The notes: a model not told the origin generated them from the sequence alone. 64,000 nt of DNA from Punica granatum (GCF_007655135.1 NC_045131.1:26644001-26708000), one strand, 5' to 3'; shown: positions 35,426-47,613, counted from the first letter of the stretch. Program-made: numbers and translations.

Positions 35426-36263
35426 AGGTGCATATGGAAAGATAAACTAGAACTAGAAAGGGGTTTAGGTTTGCATACTTAGACTCGATTCCAAATTAAG
35501 AGATTATGAATTCAAATCTCACTTGTCTTTTGTTATATAATGCATTTGATTTATTATTTACTTATAAAACCTTTAATATAAAATTAGTATTCATTTCTTT
35601 CATTCTGATTTTTAACACTTCTAACAAACTTTTTTTTTCATTTATATTTTTAAATGTAGCTATATGTGGTCTTATTTATACTCAATATCCCACTAAGTAA
35701 TGACTAAGTTAATAACTTGATCAATATCTGGTGCATTTAATTTAATATGCACATTTTTTATATGTGAAAAAACTATAGGTTTTAGTTATACTTAGCATCC
35801 AAATTAAAGTTTTTTATTTCTAAATGAATGTACAATTTTTCACTTTTATCAATTAATGGCACTTTTTTTCTCTACTCACATACTCCCGGGGTTAAGGTTC
35901 TGAAGATATCCAAATCCAATGATGGCCAAGGTTGGGGTTATGAAGATATGTACCTCTTCTCTCCCACACTACTAGAGTTGTTAAATTTGAGATGAATATC
36001 TTGAACGGATTTCTTAGATGTACTTATAATAAGTCATCTCTTTTATGCATTATCTCTTTTATGCTATTATAAAACGTAAAAGTCCTTTGGACCCCTTTTG
36101 TTTTGGGCTAAATCTTTCGACTCACTTTTAGTTACCTAAAGTATCGATATCATCATACTTTAAAATTACAAGAACCATGTGCAATAACTAACCACTTATT
36201 CCTCTTCTCTCCTAATTTATCTCCACATTCCAATATATTTTCTTTTTCTCAAACTGTATAATT
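35426..36263. other. AT-rich intergenic DNA
   Basis: No gene. At 35478-35525, GACTCGATTCCAAATTAAGA then GAATTCAAATCTCAC may be a worn SINE head. Confidence 0.45.
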
Positions 36264-36268
36264 ATTAC

Positions 36269-37515
36269 TATTAGGGAGAGAATCATGGGATATAATATGG
36301 AAAAAATCAATTAGAGATATCGAAAAATATTCGATATTTATGATATTGTGTAATCTTTGATATATTTCTATAATTGTTGTATTCCATCTACTATAAATAA
36401 GAGCACATTCACACTATTTGGTGTGTGTGACATTCTAGCAAATTCTCTATATTCTTTATGGTATCAGAGTGGGATGATTCTGCTGCTACTGATTAAAACT
36501 TCCGCTAAATACGTTCTCCGGCGCGTCCGGCCATGACCGGGCGCGCCCGGCAACCTCAATTTTGCAATCAATTCGTTTTTTTTCCTACCTCTTCCCGAGC
36601 TTTCCTCGCCTATTTAGTTTGTTTGAAATAAATCTTTCCTCCCTACAGATTCTCTTTGTCTCCCACTTACTAATAAGAATACCTTGAACTCTTTTGTACT
36701 ACCACAGAGGTAGTTAGTCTCGAATTTGAGTCACCCAATTTCGATATTTTTTTTCCTTCCCCTCCCTCTCCAGATTTGTATGCGGAATCTCTCTCATTTC
36801 TTCCGCCTCAAATCTCGACAGTTATCTTTTCTGCTACTATCAGTCGTCCTCAACTTTCCTCAAATTCATGGTTGTCCCGAACCCCGGCCATAGTCTCTCC
36901 TTGCCAGTGCTCGCAAATTTTCTCTCAGCCAGTCTCTCCCTCTAAATCTTTCATTCTCTTCTTATCTGTTACTTTTTCTCTCTCTTTCATCGAGACTGAA
37001 GATCTCCTTTGTCAGCCCCAGCTTCCGATCTCTAGGCCCCTCTACTGTCAAGATGATGCTATGTCGTGCTCCTTAGGCTACTCAGCATGCTCTCGACCAC
37101 TTTTGTTGGCCAACACTCCGATATTTTCTACATCTCCTCTAACTAGAGTTCATGAAACAGGGGAGAACTAGAGTTGCTTATTAAATGCAACTTTTCCAAG
37201 ACATTCTAATCCAAATTATCAGGTGGCAACTCATCAACTCAGTGGTGCTCAGGGTCTTCACATTGCACTTGCTTAAATCAATTTCAAGCTCAACGTGCGG
37301 CCTCCCCGTTGCGATTGCGGGGGAGTATTAGGGAAAGAATCACGGGATATAATATGGAAAAAATCAATTAGGGATATCGAAAAATATTCAATATTTATGA
37401 TATTGTGTAATCTTTGATATATTTCCATAATTGTTGTATTCCATCTACTATAAATAAGAGCACATTCACACTATTTGGTGTGTGTGACATTCTAGCAAAT
37501 TATCTATATTCTTTA
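36269..37515 (+). mobile_element. Small LTR retroelement with 190-bp LTRs
   Basis: The LTRs at 36269-36458 and 37326-37515 are equal in length and differ at about six positions by my count (~97% identity). The 5' LTR is followed directly by TGGTATCAGAGT (36459-36470), the initiator-Met tRNA primer site. The 3' LTR is preceded by the polypurine-like TGCGGGGGAG. The ~870-bp interior has no gag or pol; its 131-residue frame (36776-37171) has no known domain. It is therefore a TRIM-like non-autonomous element, possibly derived from Ty1-copia. ATTAC precedes the left LTR, but the base string after the right LTR is TGCTT, so it has no TSD of its own. Confidence 0.8.
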
Positions 37516-37528
37516 TGCTTTGATACCA

Positions 37529-38053
37529 TATTAAATTTTCATTTGGCTTATACGGGTTTGGGCTCATATCTACTTAAAAGCTCAAGTTAATAAGTGGTGA
37601 TACCCAAGTCTCATATAAACCCATGGATATTCTTTTTCTTTTCCGATGTGAGATTTATCCCATTTTACTCCTCAACACCCGCCCTCACGTGCAACGTGTG
37701 GTCTATTTCTACCTACACGTTGTCATGTGCCCTTAAACACCCGCTCTCAACAATTGACCTCGAGCCGAGCTCATCTTCCTTACTCGGGTGAGGGGGGACT
37801 AACCGAGGCGCACTCTTGGCTGCACTCGGACATATTGGGCCTGGCGCGATGTGGGTGCGCACACACACGTGGGCGCACTACGCGTAACCTAGACTCTGAT
37901 ACCATATTGAATTTTCATTTGGCTTATACGAGCTTATGCCCATATCCACTTAAAAGCTCAAGTTAATAAGTGGTGATACCCAAATCTCATATAAACCCAT
38001 GGATATTCTTTTTCTTTTCCGATGTGGGATTTATCCCATTTTACTCCTCAACA
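37529..38053 (-). mobile_element. TRIM retroelement with 149-bp LTRs, opposite orientation
   Basis: On the minus strand the 5' LTR (38053-37905) begins TGTTGAGGAGTAAAATGGG and is followed by the Met-tRNA primer site TGGTATCAGAGTCTAGG (37904 downward). A ~227-bp interior then leads to GAGGGCGGG and the 3' LTR (37677-37529). The LTRs differ at about nine positions (~94% identity). ATTAC (38054-38058) flanks the outer end. Beyond the 3' LTR is another primer-site-like TGGTATCAAAGC, as in tandem TRIM arrays. Confidence 0.8.
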
Positions 38054-38209
38054 ATTACGTCCTTTGGATTATTTTAATGAATTTTTATATTCATTAATGA
38101 CATCAATTTTTAAATGAAAAATGAATTTACATAAATCGCTTAACAAATGGTAAACTCCATACGTGTTGCTAATATGCAATCTTCAGAAATTTTAAGTTTT
38201 AGGAGGCGC

Positions 38210-38760
38210 GAACATTATGTGTCGCGTAAAGTCTAAATTTAAGGAGTTGCAAACATGGATAACGTCACTTTTATTTTCTCAAAGGCAACGATCATTTCCC
38301 TATTGTCATCGTAACCTTGGCTTTAATGTGATGCCATGTCATCGTGTCGCCAAAATATGAAATTTAGTGAGACATCACTGAATAAGTGTCTCCACAGCTT
38401 AGTTCTATAGCAACGCCTCTTCGTCACGTTACTTTTAGTACGTCAAAGGCTACGACTTAATCCTTGTTGTCACTGTAACCTTGGTTCTACGTGACGTGAT
38501 CTCAACCCACTGCCAATAAGTAGATTATATGGAGACGTGAATGAATAGGTGTCACCATAGACTTGGTTTTATGGTGACGAATCTTGATTGAGTCACCATG
38601 TACAATCCTTGATAACGCCTCTTTGTCATGTCGCTAAAAGGGAATCTTTATCGACATCATTAATTGAGTGTCCCCGTAGCCTTTTCCATTGGATATATGG
38701 TGACGCATAGTGGCCGCGTCTCCAAGGTTGCGTCACCATTGGTCATTTTTGTTATAGTCT
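38210..38760 (-). mobile_element. CACTA element end with subterminal repeats
   Basis: Read on the minus strand from 38758, CTATAACAAAAATGACC differs from a canonical CACTATAACAAAAATGACC end at the first bases. It is followed inward by dense subterminal repeats of GTGACG/CGTCACC type (38690-38740, 38560-38590, 38400-38480) over about 500 bp. Only one end is present and no transposase. Confidence 0.5.
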
Positions 38761-40399
38761 GAGCCAACTAGCTAGCTAAGAGCTAAAGGAAGAATTAATA
38801 TTAATGTTCAAGAAATGATTTGAGGTTTGGCGAGTGGATGGGATTTTTCCACCTGCACCACTTTCTTTTTTTATTTTTTAAAGAAATTATAATATCTAAT
38901 ATGTATTTTAGAAAATTTCTCATTTTATATTTTTATTTCTTTCAATAATGACAGGTATCCAATTTTCGATTGACTATTTCCCACGACTCTCATGAACACC
39001 CTACAAGTTCATGGGACAATTATATTCTGGCTAGATGCTTCTTTCTTTTTTAATAACGAAAGGTGTCAAGAGTAATGAATACAATATAAGTTCATGGAAC
39101 AGTTATAGTTCAACTACACACTTCCTCTTTCTTTTAACAACAAAGGGCGCCTACTTTTCGTCCGACTATTCCCCACGACTTGCATGAACACTGTGCAAGT
39201 TCACAGGACATATTATAATTCAGCCCACATAAGTACAAGGTGCCCAATAAGAAGTATTAGTCTTGCATATTCATGATGTACCTATAATTTTTTAGTCACT
39301 GTTTTTGTTATTTTTCTATGTTCTTAATTGATTCTTGAAGCATTTTCTCTCATTTTCATTGGTATAGAGAATACACACGTGCCATGGATGGTAATATAAA
39401 AAATTGTTAAAGATGAATATATCATAATAGTAATTTATAACAAAAAAATAACGATTACTTTAACGTCATAAATAAAATTGTGATAATATATATACATCAA
39501 TAGAATAAGTAAAATTAAGTTATACGTTTATAAAAAGAAAAAATGACTTAATAAAGAGTAATTTCAAGTATTTTTTTTCTTTTCTTACCGAAATATGTGT
39601 TCTAGGCTCATGGGGGTGTTAAGAAAAAGGGACTTTCTTATTTATTTGGAAATTAATTAATTGAATTGATTTTATATGTGATTTCTTGAGAGTTATGAGT
39701 TTTTTTAAATATAATGGAGTTTTTTTGGTAATTTTTATATATAGTAATAGATGTTAGAAAGGAATTTTGAGTACCATATACTTTTCGGTGCGCACCTTGG
39801 TTATATAATAAGTCCTGATATATCATAATAGTTTTCTTTGTATTAAAAAATAAAATAAATTATTTTCATAGATTTCAATAACCTAACAAATATCGACTGA
39901 GAAAATGGCCTAATAAAATAAAACATAATTTTATAACTATTAAATATAAAATTTTGACAAAATATAAAGAGATATTTACTTCTACATCGTAAAACATATA
40001 TTAATCAATATATCATATAAGAAATCTAAGATATTTTTGACAATGAAGACTATTACAATATGTTGAGATTATGTGTTATATTGAGTACTATATAAATTAC
40101 ATCTTCTTTCTAAAGAGATTCGATTCGGAACTATTATATGTCCAAGGTCCAATATTGAAATAATTTCAGAGATTTTCCCTGACTTTGTCCGTGTCAACAA
40201 ACAATTCGAAATGCCTCGATGCAACAATGAGATGCCCCTTGATCCTTGCCGGATGTGCTTGACAGTCCCCCATTATACGCTCACTTGGGGACTTCTTCCT
40301 CCAGTTGTTCAATCACACAATTATTGACCAAATAAACTTTTATCCCGTGGCAGTTAGGCGTTAACCAACCCCGAGAGCGATCAAATAAACCCAAACTAG
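38761..40399. repeat. Intergenic DNA with a diverged ~190-bp direct repeat
   Basis: At 38967-39040 and 39155-39225 the texts GACTATTTCCCACGACTCTC / GACTATTCCCCACGACTTGC and CAAGTTCATGGGAC / CAAGTTCACAGGAC repeat in the same order, with a partial copy near 39090. The rest is AT-rich without genes. Confidence 0.55.
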
Positions 40400-40412
40400 T
40401 GCTATTGTGGAT

Positions 40413-40573
40413 TTTTTTTTTTCGGTTACAATAGAAGGCTCATGGCCTAATACAAGAAAATTGAAAGGAAATCTAAATAAAGGGGCATGAGTAGTCTCAC
40501 TGATAATAATCGAACCCCGAACCTCTAGGTTACCAGGTGAGGGTATTAGCCACTGCACTATACCCCATTTTTC
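40413..40573 (-). mobile_element. Family B SINE with 13-bp TSD
   Basis: The minus strand reads TAGTGCAGTGGCTAATACC (A box), CACCTGGTAACC, then GGGGTTCGATTATTATC (B box), a body, and a poly-A (the T run at 40412-40422). TSD TGCTATTGTGGAT at 40400-40412 and 40574-40586 is exact. This is the best preserved copy of its family here. Confidence 0.88.
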
Positions 40574-41569
40574 TGCTATTGTGGATATTGAAAGGGGTTT
40601 CCACAGCCTCAATAATTTGATTCACTAGCTAGCGCAATGCTAATTCTGGATCAATGCTGTAATCAAGACTTCAGAGAATTGCCACGACTAGAATAGATTA
40701 TATTTTCCAAGATCAATGCGAGATGATAGCCCGTTAGAGAGGATATGTTCTCCTTAATTAATTTATAAGATTAGCAATATATAATGTTAAGCTGCTACCC
40801 ATATGCATGCAATGTGACTGCAATTATTTGCTATATATTGGTACATCAGCTCAGGACGCATACTCAATGATTCATGACTTTTGCAAAATCTTGCAGTTCG
40901 CCCTATTCGTTCATTGTGATGGGCCAGTATTCTGTCATTGCATATTCACCTATATTACATAATAACTAGGAAAATTAAAAATAAAATGCAATGCAAGTGA
41001 AGATAATCTCATTTCTTACGCTATTATGCATATATCTATTATACTTTATAATAATTATGGAATCCCAAAAATTAAACAAAATAACCTTTCATATTTTTCC
41101 TTGCTTAAATGAATATATATAGTATATTCCAGTTTAAATGAATATAGTATATCTCTTCGCACATTTTAATCTTTTTTAAGTGTCATATATATTGCAAAGC
41201 ATACCATATATTAATTTATTCTTCAAGTATTATATTAATAATGGAAAAAATGATGGACAGTTGTCTAAACAAATATAAAACGCTACAAGGCTTTAAATAA
41301 TAATTGCAGATGCTTCGTAAGTAATATGGAAGAATTCAACGTATGTGAATTGAAAATTATTTTGTTATATATCGCTTTTAAATCTATAATATTGTTTTAT
41401 TCCCTTGCATATTTTATATACTTCAACATCAACGAACATGTAGAAATAATATCATGATAATTTATTTGGTATATTGAATTTGTAAAATTTTTAATATCAA
41501 TTGAATTTATAAATGTATCATTCAATTATAAACTTTTTTTGACATCTTTATTGAATTTATACTTCAATT

Positions 41570-41965
41570 TATTTTTACTCTAAATGCACAATAATCTCAT
41601 TCATTCCAGAAAATCGTTTTCATGGAGTCAACATTGTAATCAGTAATTCATCTAACTTTTGTAAAGAAAAAAGAATTACATTTTAAATTTCCAGACATTA
41701 TATTATCAATAGCAGCTCATTAAATAATTTTAATTTTTAAGAGAATATCTAAATCTTTTGCAATAACATCTTTGTTTTTACTTTAAATTCATAATAATCT
41801 CTTCATTCCACAAACTCATTTCCGTGGAGTCAACATTATAATAGTAATTCATCTAACTTTTAGAAAAGAAAAAGAATTAAATTTTAAATTTCTAGACATT
41901 ATGTTATCAATAGCAACTCATTAAATTGTCTAACTTTTTAAGACAATATTTAACTCTTTTGCAGT
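41570..41965 (+). repeat. Two-copy ~200-bp tandem duplication
   Basis: Copies at about 41570-41770 and 41776-41965 share GGAGTCAACATT, AGTAATTCATCTAACTTTT, TTAAATTTC-AGACATTAT and ATCAATAGCA-CTCATTAAA, with scattered substitutions. Confidence 0.85.
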
Positions 41966-43272
41966 ATATAATTATTTAGATAGTTCGTGAATTTTTTTTT
42001 TCTCGAGAATGCCACTAATGAAACTTTAAACCAATACTATACACAAATTTTTTTCTTTTTTGCTTAAAAATGATAGAAGGACTACTAGTTTCTGTGTGCA
42101 GTAAATTTTTTTTGCTGATTTTTTTTTGTGTGCCATAAATGATATTCTTTTCGTGCGTTAGTGTTTGCTCAGAAGACATACGTAATTGTCATTTAAATTT
42201 TTTGGCTATTTTTTATGTTATATAATTAGAATGTTCATATCAATGGGATTCACTATCATAATCTCAAAATCTAAATAACATGATAACATCTATTAAATGC
42301 GTCAATATAAACATACTATAACTCCTAAATATTAATATTATTTTAATTTCCAATTTCTTCTTTTATGTGCTTCATTGCATATTAACAACTTTTCTACTTT
42401 GATTACTATTAGATACTTTTATCTTAGGGCTAGTTTATCGTGGTCGGTCGAATTAACGGACCAAGTTACATGAAGGGATCCCAGTCCCAAATTTAATTTT
42501 AATGAAGTAATCTATAGAATTGAATTCTTAGTGTTTGTTATTATGTTTAAAAATGGGTTCATGCTCATATATTTATATTACCTTTTATAACAATTATCGT
42601 ATATTAGAAGATAATTTACTTATTAAAAAATTCAATAATTAGTTTCAGTCTTGATAGAATTGGACTAATTTAATATTAAAAAATCTTTTGGAGTTGGACT
42701 AATTTTGAGTTGTTAAATTATAATTTTATAGTTGACGGTCTTACTATGTTTTGTAGATATATTTAATCTTCTTACAAACCTTAGTTTACCCATCTTTCCA
42801 AAATTAATATCTTGTGACATTCAAATAGTTAATTTTATGCCACACAAGATCATATTAGTATTGGCTTTTGATGATTTTTGAACGAAAATCATATGCATAT
42901 GATGAATTTATTGATATATTCATTTTCAAAATATATAAATTTTGTATTATCATAAAAATCATGTATGATTGGTTTATGGTATATTTATACGGAAAACATA
43001 CGAATATGATAAGTTATTTATATTTCGATAGAAATCATAATACCGTATATCAATTTAAAAGTTAGCTATTATATTTATGCGAATAGTATTTTTTACGCTT
43101 CTTCGTAGTACTAATTGCATAGATAGTCAACTTTACACAATATTTGAGAACTTACATTTCTTCTCTATAAAATTGGTGTGTATATATATATATATATAAA
43201 GTACGTATGTTCTACACATATTTCCCTCTTCATATTATTTTTTAAATTTATATAATCTTCCTTTGTGGATGA

Positions 43273-43273
43273 A

Positions 43274-43313
<40 letters not shown>
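43273..43313. repeat. (TTA)n microsatellite
   Basis: About thirteen uninterrupted ATT/TTA units. Confidence 0.95.
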
Positions 43314-43416
43314 TTATATAATAAGAAGTTATATTTGTCGAATATGCTGGGTGTGGATATAGATGAACTATAATCTCTACTAGTATTATTTACTTAAATG
43401 TAACTTAAATATAATA

Positions 43417-44114
43417 GGAAAAATAGCATCGTATAACACGATTTCTTGACTTTTTTCACGTTGCAGCACAAATTCAAATAATTTCCTTGTACAGCATATC
43501 GTCGGTTTTCCGTCAACAATTGGACAAAATGTTGATGTGACGGCTTTTCCTGGGATACTTTCTCACAAAATATAACTTCAAAGACCTAAATTTAATTAAA
43601 TAAACCATAAATTATCAAAAAAAAAAGGAAAATGGTTAGATCGTAGGGGGTCGGGGCCTCCCCAACCGACCACTAATCCCCTGATTAGGGTCTTCAACCT
43701 ACTCAAATAAGGCCGGCAACCCCAATCAAGGGGTCGGTGACCGACAGGGGAGCCTCCAAACCCCTTAATTTGGGGGGACTTAGCAGCAAGATTCCCAAAA
43801 TTGAGGGGATTCAGGGCTCCATCGCAGGCCTTCGACCCCCAATTGGGGTCGTTGGCCTTATCTGCCGAGGAGGCCTTGACCTTTTTTTTATAGTTTATAT
43901 TTTATTTAATTAAATTTAGGTCCCTAAAGTTATATTTTATGCGAAAGTACCACAAGAAAAGTCACTACGTGAGCATTCCGTCCAATTTTCGATGGAAAGT
44001 CGGCAGCGTGATGTGCGTGCAAAAAAAATCATGTTGTATAAAAAAATGATTTGAATTTATACTGCAACGTGAAAAAAGTAAAAAAAAAACCGTGTTGTAC
44101 AGTGCTATTTTCTC
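43417..44114. mobile_element. Foldback MULE-type element, 698 bp, exact 9-bp TSD
   Basis: TSD AATATAATA lies at 43408-43416 and 44115-44123. The ends GGAAAAATAGCATCGTATAA and the inverse of the right end, GAGAAAATAGCACTGTACAA, pair. Pairing continues through ACTTTTTTCACGTTGCAG (both arms), TCCGTC(A)A and ACCTAAATTTAATTAAATAAA over about 200 bp. The GC-rich centre (43640-43880) carries several GGGGTCGG/CCCCAATC-like blocks. There is no transposase frame. Confidence 0.85.
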
Positions 44115-44404
44115 AATATAATATTCGTTTCTAGAATATATTGATAGCTTTTGTAATATTTAGGTTAACTGTAATCTCTATTTTTCTTATTGTATATCTA
44201 AATTTAATATAATATTACTTTTATTAGAATTTGAATAGCATTTATTTGGATTATTATTGCAAATGTAGTTAGTTTTACTATATATAGATAGATAGATAGA
44301 TTCCCAATATAGATTCCTCTCCAAAACTTCTAGAAAGACCAAAAGTGAGAGTGAGAACACAAAGAGGACGCGGTTAGGGTTCAGTACCAGCCAGCAAGCA
44401 CTTA

Positions 44405-45192
44405 GCATGTGTTTCATAATTCAAATTAAACTTTCAACACTTAATTAAGTTTAAATTGTTTGATAACATTTGACTTAACTCAATGATTCAGTCAAAAAAG
44501 TGCTTAATGATTAACCAAGTGGGGACATTTTTTTTCACTGACTCGCTCAATGAGGGGCTCTTTATACTATATTTGCTATGAAGCCCCTCAACTTTTACAT
44601 GATTTGCAAATCAGTCCACTCGACTTGGGACAAAGAAAGAGAGAGACAGCAAGGGGGGAAAGACGACGGCCCGACTAGTGGTGGCTCTGATCCCAACCAC
44701 CACCGACCAAGGCGAGCTCGTTGGCTAAAGCAGAGGTCATCGGCGACCTCGTCTGAGCAGTGGTAGCCGAGATCAGAGCCACTACTTGGAATTAAGCCAG
44801 CTTTCACTCTTCGATCGAAGAGAGAGAGCTAGATCCCAAAAAAGCGGTGGTGGCCCTCGATCCAGGCCACTACCGCCCAGAGGAGGTTGGCAATGACCTC
44901 ACTTTAGGTTGTGATGGCCGAGATTGAGGGTAACCACAACCGCCTCCCTCTCCAATCGAAAATCCTTGTCCCTCTTTTTGTAATTTTCAAATTTTTTATT
45001 TTTCGAAATTTAAAATATTAAAATAAAATCTGGCAAAAATATTCTGCATTTATCTAAATATAATTTCAACCATTATAACTTTTACCTAACCAAGCACTTT
45101 TCACCTAATCAATCAAACACTTACTCTATTTAGATCTTACATTTTAAGAACTTAATTTTCAGCACTAAAAATTAAGTCCAAGCAAACACAAT
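44405..45192. mobile_element. Unclassified element with diverged inverted ends and GGTGG-rich interior
   Basis: The left end is CATGTGTTTCATAATTCAAA. The inverse of the right end, ATTGTGTTTGCTTGGACTTA, resembles it, and both continue into CACTTAATTAAG/GCTGAAAATTAAG. The flanks CTTAG and CTCAG may be a worn TSD. The interior has GTGGTGGCTCTGATCC and its mirror images, as at 4913-5230. Short ORFs here are not genes. Confidence 0.4.
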
Positions 45193-45660
45193 CTCAGTTG
45201 ATGTCATCACCTGTCTTAGTGATCGCTAACGAAATCGACTGGAGAGGTGGCAATTTCAAGCCCCCATTGCTTGATTTTCCCCCTCTCCTCCTGACGCATA
45301 GAGAAAGGGTGAAGATCCGAAGAGTGGGGGCTCAATGATAAATACCACCATCCTAAGTGAGGTTGTTGATGACTGTTAAGGCTGCTGGCAATGTCGATTA
45401 GAGTGGTGGCCTTATTGGTCGCCGACGACCTTGACCACCGGTGGTCGATGGTCCCATTATTTGCTTTCCCTCTCCTGGTGTTATCCTTTGTTTGGGAACT
45501 TCTAAAAGGTACAAATTTTGAGGCTAATCAGGAAAAGAAAAAATTATTCAGAAGTGTAGATTAGAAAATATTTTGGAAAGAAGTCTGATGAAATTTTTTT
45601 TGAAAACAAGTCTAAATTGTGAAAAGACCTCTATAACAGTAATACATAATATTTAAGAAC
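45193..45660. mobile_element. Further GGTGG-rich repeat fragment
   Basis: Blocks such as GACCTTGACCACCGGTGGTC (45427-45446, a palindromic core) repeat the composition of the preceding element. Ends not resolved. Confidence 0.3.
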
Positions 45661-45672
45661 GCAAATTACAAA

Positions 45673-45680
<8 letters not shown>

Positions 45681-45708
<28 letters not shown>
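45681..45708. repeat. (AT)n microsatellite
   Basis: Fourteen AT units after an A run, immediately before the SINE target site. Confidence 0.9.
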
Positions 45709-45719
<11 letters not shown>

Positions 45720-45728
45720 GTAATTTAC

Positions 45729-45920
45729 CAATATGAGTTATTTCAAATGATTCGACTTTTGTTTTCCTTAAGCAAAATTTTTTGTTCAAGTATTATGAAT
45801 GAAGAAAGTCCATATTGAGAGAGTTTTATTTATTAGTATAATTATCTTATTGGAACTAGATTAATTAAGATCCATTAGACTTTGGATGCTATAAAGCATG
45901 CTAAAAAAAAAGAAAATAAG
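45729..45920 (+). mobile_element. Family A SINE with 9-bp TSD
   Basis: ATGAGTTATTTCAAATGATT (A-box region) and TTCAAGTATTATGAATGAAG correspond to the 6077 copy. The body has ATATTGAGAGAGTTTTATTT and AACTAGATTAATTAAGATCC, and the end is A-rich. TSD GTAATTTAC lies at 45720-45728 and 45921-45929. Confidence 0.8.
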
Positions 45921-46039
45921 GTAATTTACGAGTAGATTTCTCAAATTATGCAATTTCTTTTACTTTTGGCAGGTAATGAGGATTTTATCATCACATAAAC
46001 GACCATAAAGTAAAACGCTAAAGTAAAAGATTACAAAAT

Positions 46040-47420
46040 GATGATACTTCGATGGAACCTTCTCACCGGATAGGGTACAACATTATCGAATCGGTTCGTT
46101 CGAGCTGCATGACCCGAACTCATGAGCCCTTCGAGAAACGCATTAGACTTGGCACTCATCGTGGTCCCATACCATGCTCAGGGGTCTCGTTGATCCTCCC
46201 CTAAAGGGCTCGACGAACCTTCCCCATGAAAAGCTTGACGAGTCTCCCCTACAGATAACCATGCATGTTAAAGGATACATGTGACTACTTGGAAAGGATA
46301 GGAGGCTGCATCCCATATATAGATTGCTACTAAAACAGTATAGAAGGCTGCATTCGAAGTCTAGATTGCTATTCGAAGAGTATGGAAGGCTGCACCCCAA
46401 GTATGAGTAGCTATGCGAAAGGTGTAGACGACAACGGAATGCCTCAAGGAGCTCGGTGAACTTAGGAGATCCGGCAGACCTCTTACTCATCCACACATGT
46501 CATCGGGACCCAGCGAACCTCCCCACGTCACAGAGACTCGGCAAACCTCTCTCAAGGGGAGACTCAATAAAACATGGGGAGCTCTACTGGAGGCTTGATC
46601 GAGCTCCTCCCTCCTTTGTACATGTCATGTAAATATGTACATGTTGAGTATAGAAGTCTACATCCAGCATACAGAAGCCTACATGTTGAACATAGAATGC
46701 TACCTTCGAAATATAGAAGTCTCGCCAGATGGGTATAGAATTCTGCATTCACCATACTGAATTCTACAAGCTGTAAGTGACTACTTGAAATACTCTCGTA
46801 GCCTTAACCACCACCAATCGACTGGCCTCCTCGCATGAGGGCCTCGGTGAACCTCCCAGGCACGGCGAGCGTCTCTCCAAATGGGGGGCTATCACACAAT
46901 CTAGGAGACTTAACAATCCCATCGAACCTGGCTTGTCGAACCTAGAGCATCAAACCTGGCCCTGGAGAACCTGACTCAGTCCAACCTGGCCCGTCGAACC
47001 GGCCTATCGTACTTGGCACGTCGAACTTGGCAGCTGCTCTTGGCCCGTCGAATCTCTCATCCAACTAGAGCCTCCTGCTCACAGGCGGAACCCAACTGCC
47101 GCTGCCTAAAACCGCGAGAAAGCGTGATTAAACAGGCTTCGGCCCAATCCCATCATATCGGCCCATGATCAGCCCAGACCCAAGGTGCATCTCCTATTCC
47201 TCTATAAGTATTGGTCCACAAGATATTCTCAAGTAAGCTGATTCTCCCCTTACACTCTCTCGAGCAATGCTGCCCCTCTCTCTCTGTCTCTCCCCCGCAG
47301 CTCTGACTTGAGCGTCGGAGGGGACTTATCGGGAGCAATTCCCAAGCCCCTTACTGACCTATTTTCTATGGTCCAAGAATCTCAAGATAGCATGCACGGA
47401 TTTGAAAACTAGATCAACAG
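46040..47420 (+). mobile_element. Solo or partial Ty3-gypsy LTR with minisatellites
   Basis: The GC-balanced text ends with CTCTGACTTGAGCGTCGGAG (47299-47318), a phrase found in many plant gypsy LTRs. A probable start region TATAAGTATTGG (47202) lies before it. Upstream are two tandem arrays: a ~53-bp unit containing TATAGAAGGCTGCAT (46280-46430) and shorter TATAGAAGTCTACAT-type units (46640-46770). The minus frames are not genes. Confidence 0.45.
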
Positions 47421-47430
47421 ACCCCGTATC

Positions 47431-47613
47431 TAGGGGCAGAGCCAATTAATTGGCGAGGGAAACAATTGCCTCCCTGAACTTTAGATTTTTTTAAAATTTT
47501 GTCTAAAAGCTATGTAAAATTAGTATTTTCCCCACTCGAAAAAAAATATTTATGTACTATTTATATTAAGTAATATTTTTGATCCCCTAATGAAAATCTT
47601 GGCTCCGCCCCTG
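47431..47613. mobile_element. hAT-type MITE, 183 bp, 8-bp TSD
   Basis: The ends TAGGGGCAGAGCCA and CAGGGGCGGAGCCA (the inverse of the right end) match hAT MITE termini. TSD CCCGTATC / CCCGTATT (47423-47430, 47614-47621) matches at 7 of 8 bases. AT-rich interior, non-coding. Confidence 0.75.

Larger units (their letters stand above)
40587..43407. other. AT-rich intergenic DNA
   Basis: No gene. It contains the duplication at 41570-41965 and a (TTA)n microsatellite at 43273-43313. The 65-residue frame at 42868-43065 is an AT-rich chance ORF. Confidence 0.6.

Noticed and set aside
36776..37171. 131-residue frame inside the first small LTR element
   Set aside because: Ser/Pro/Leu-rich, with no gag, protease, integrase or RT motif.
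37529..38053. Reading the 149-bp direct repeat as a simple tandem duplication
   Set aside because: The primer site TGGTATCAGAG and a polypurine tract at the right places on the minus strand show that they are LTRs.
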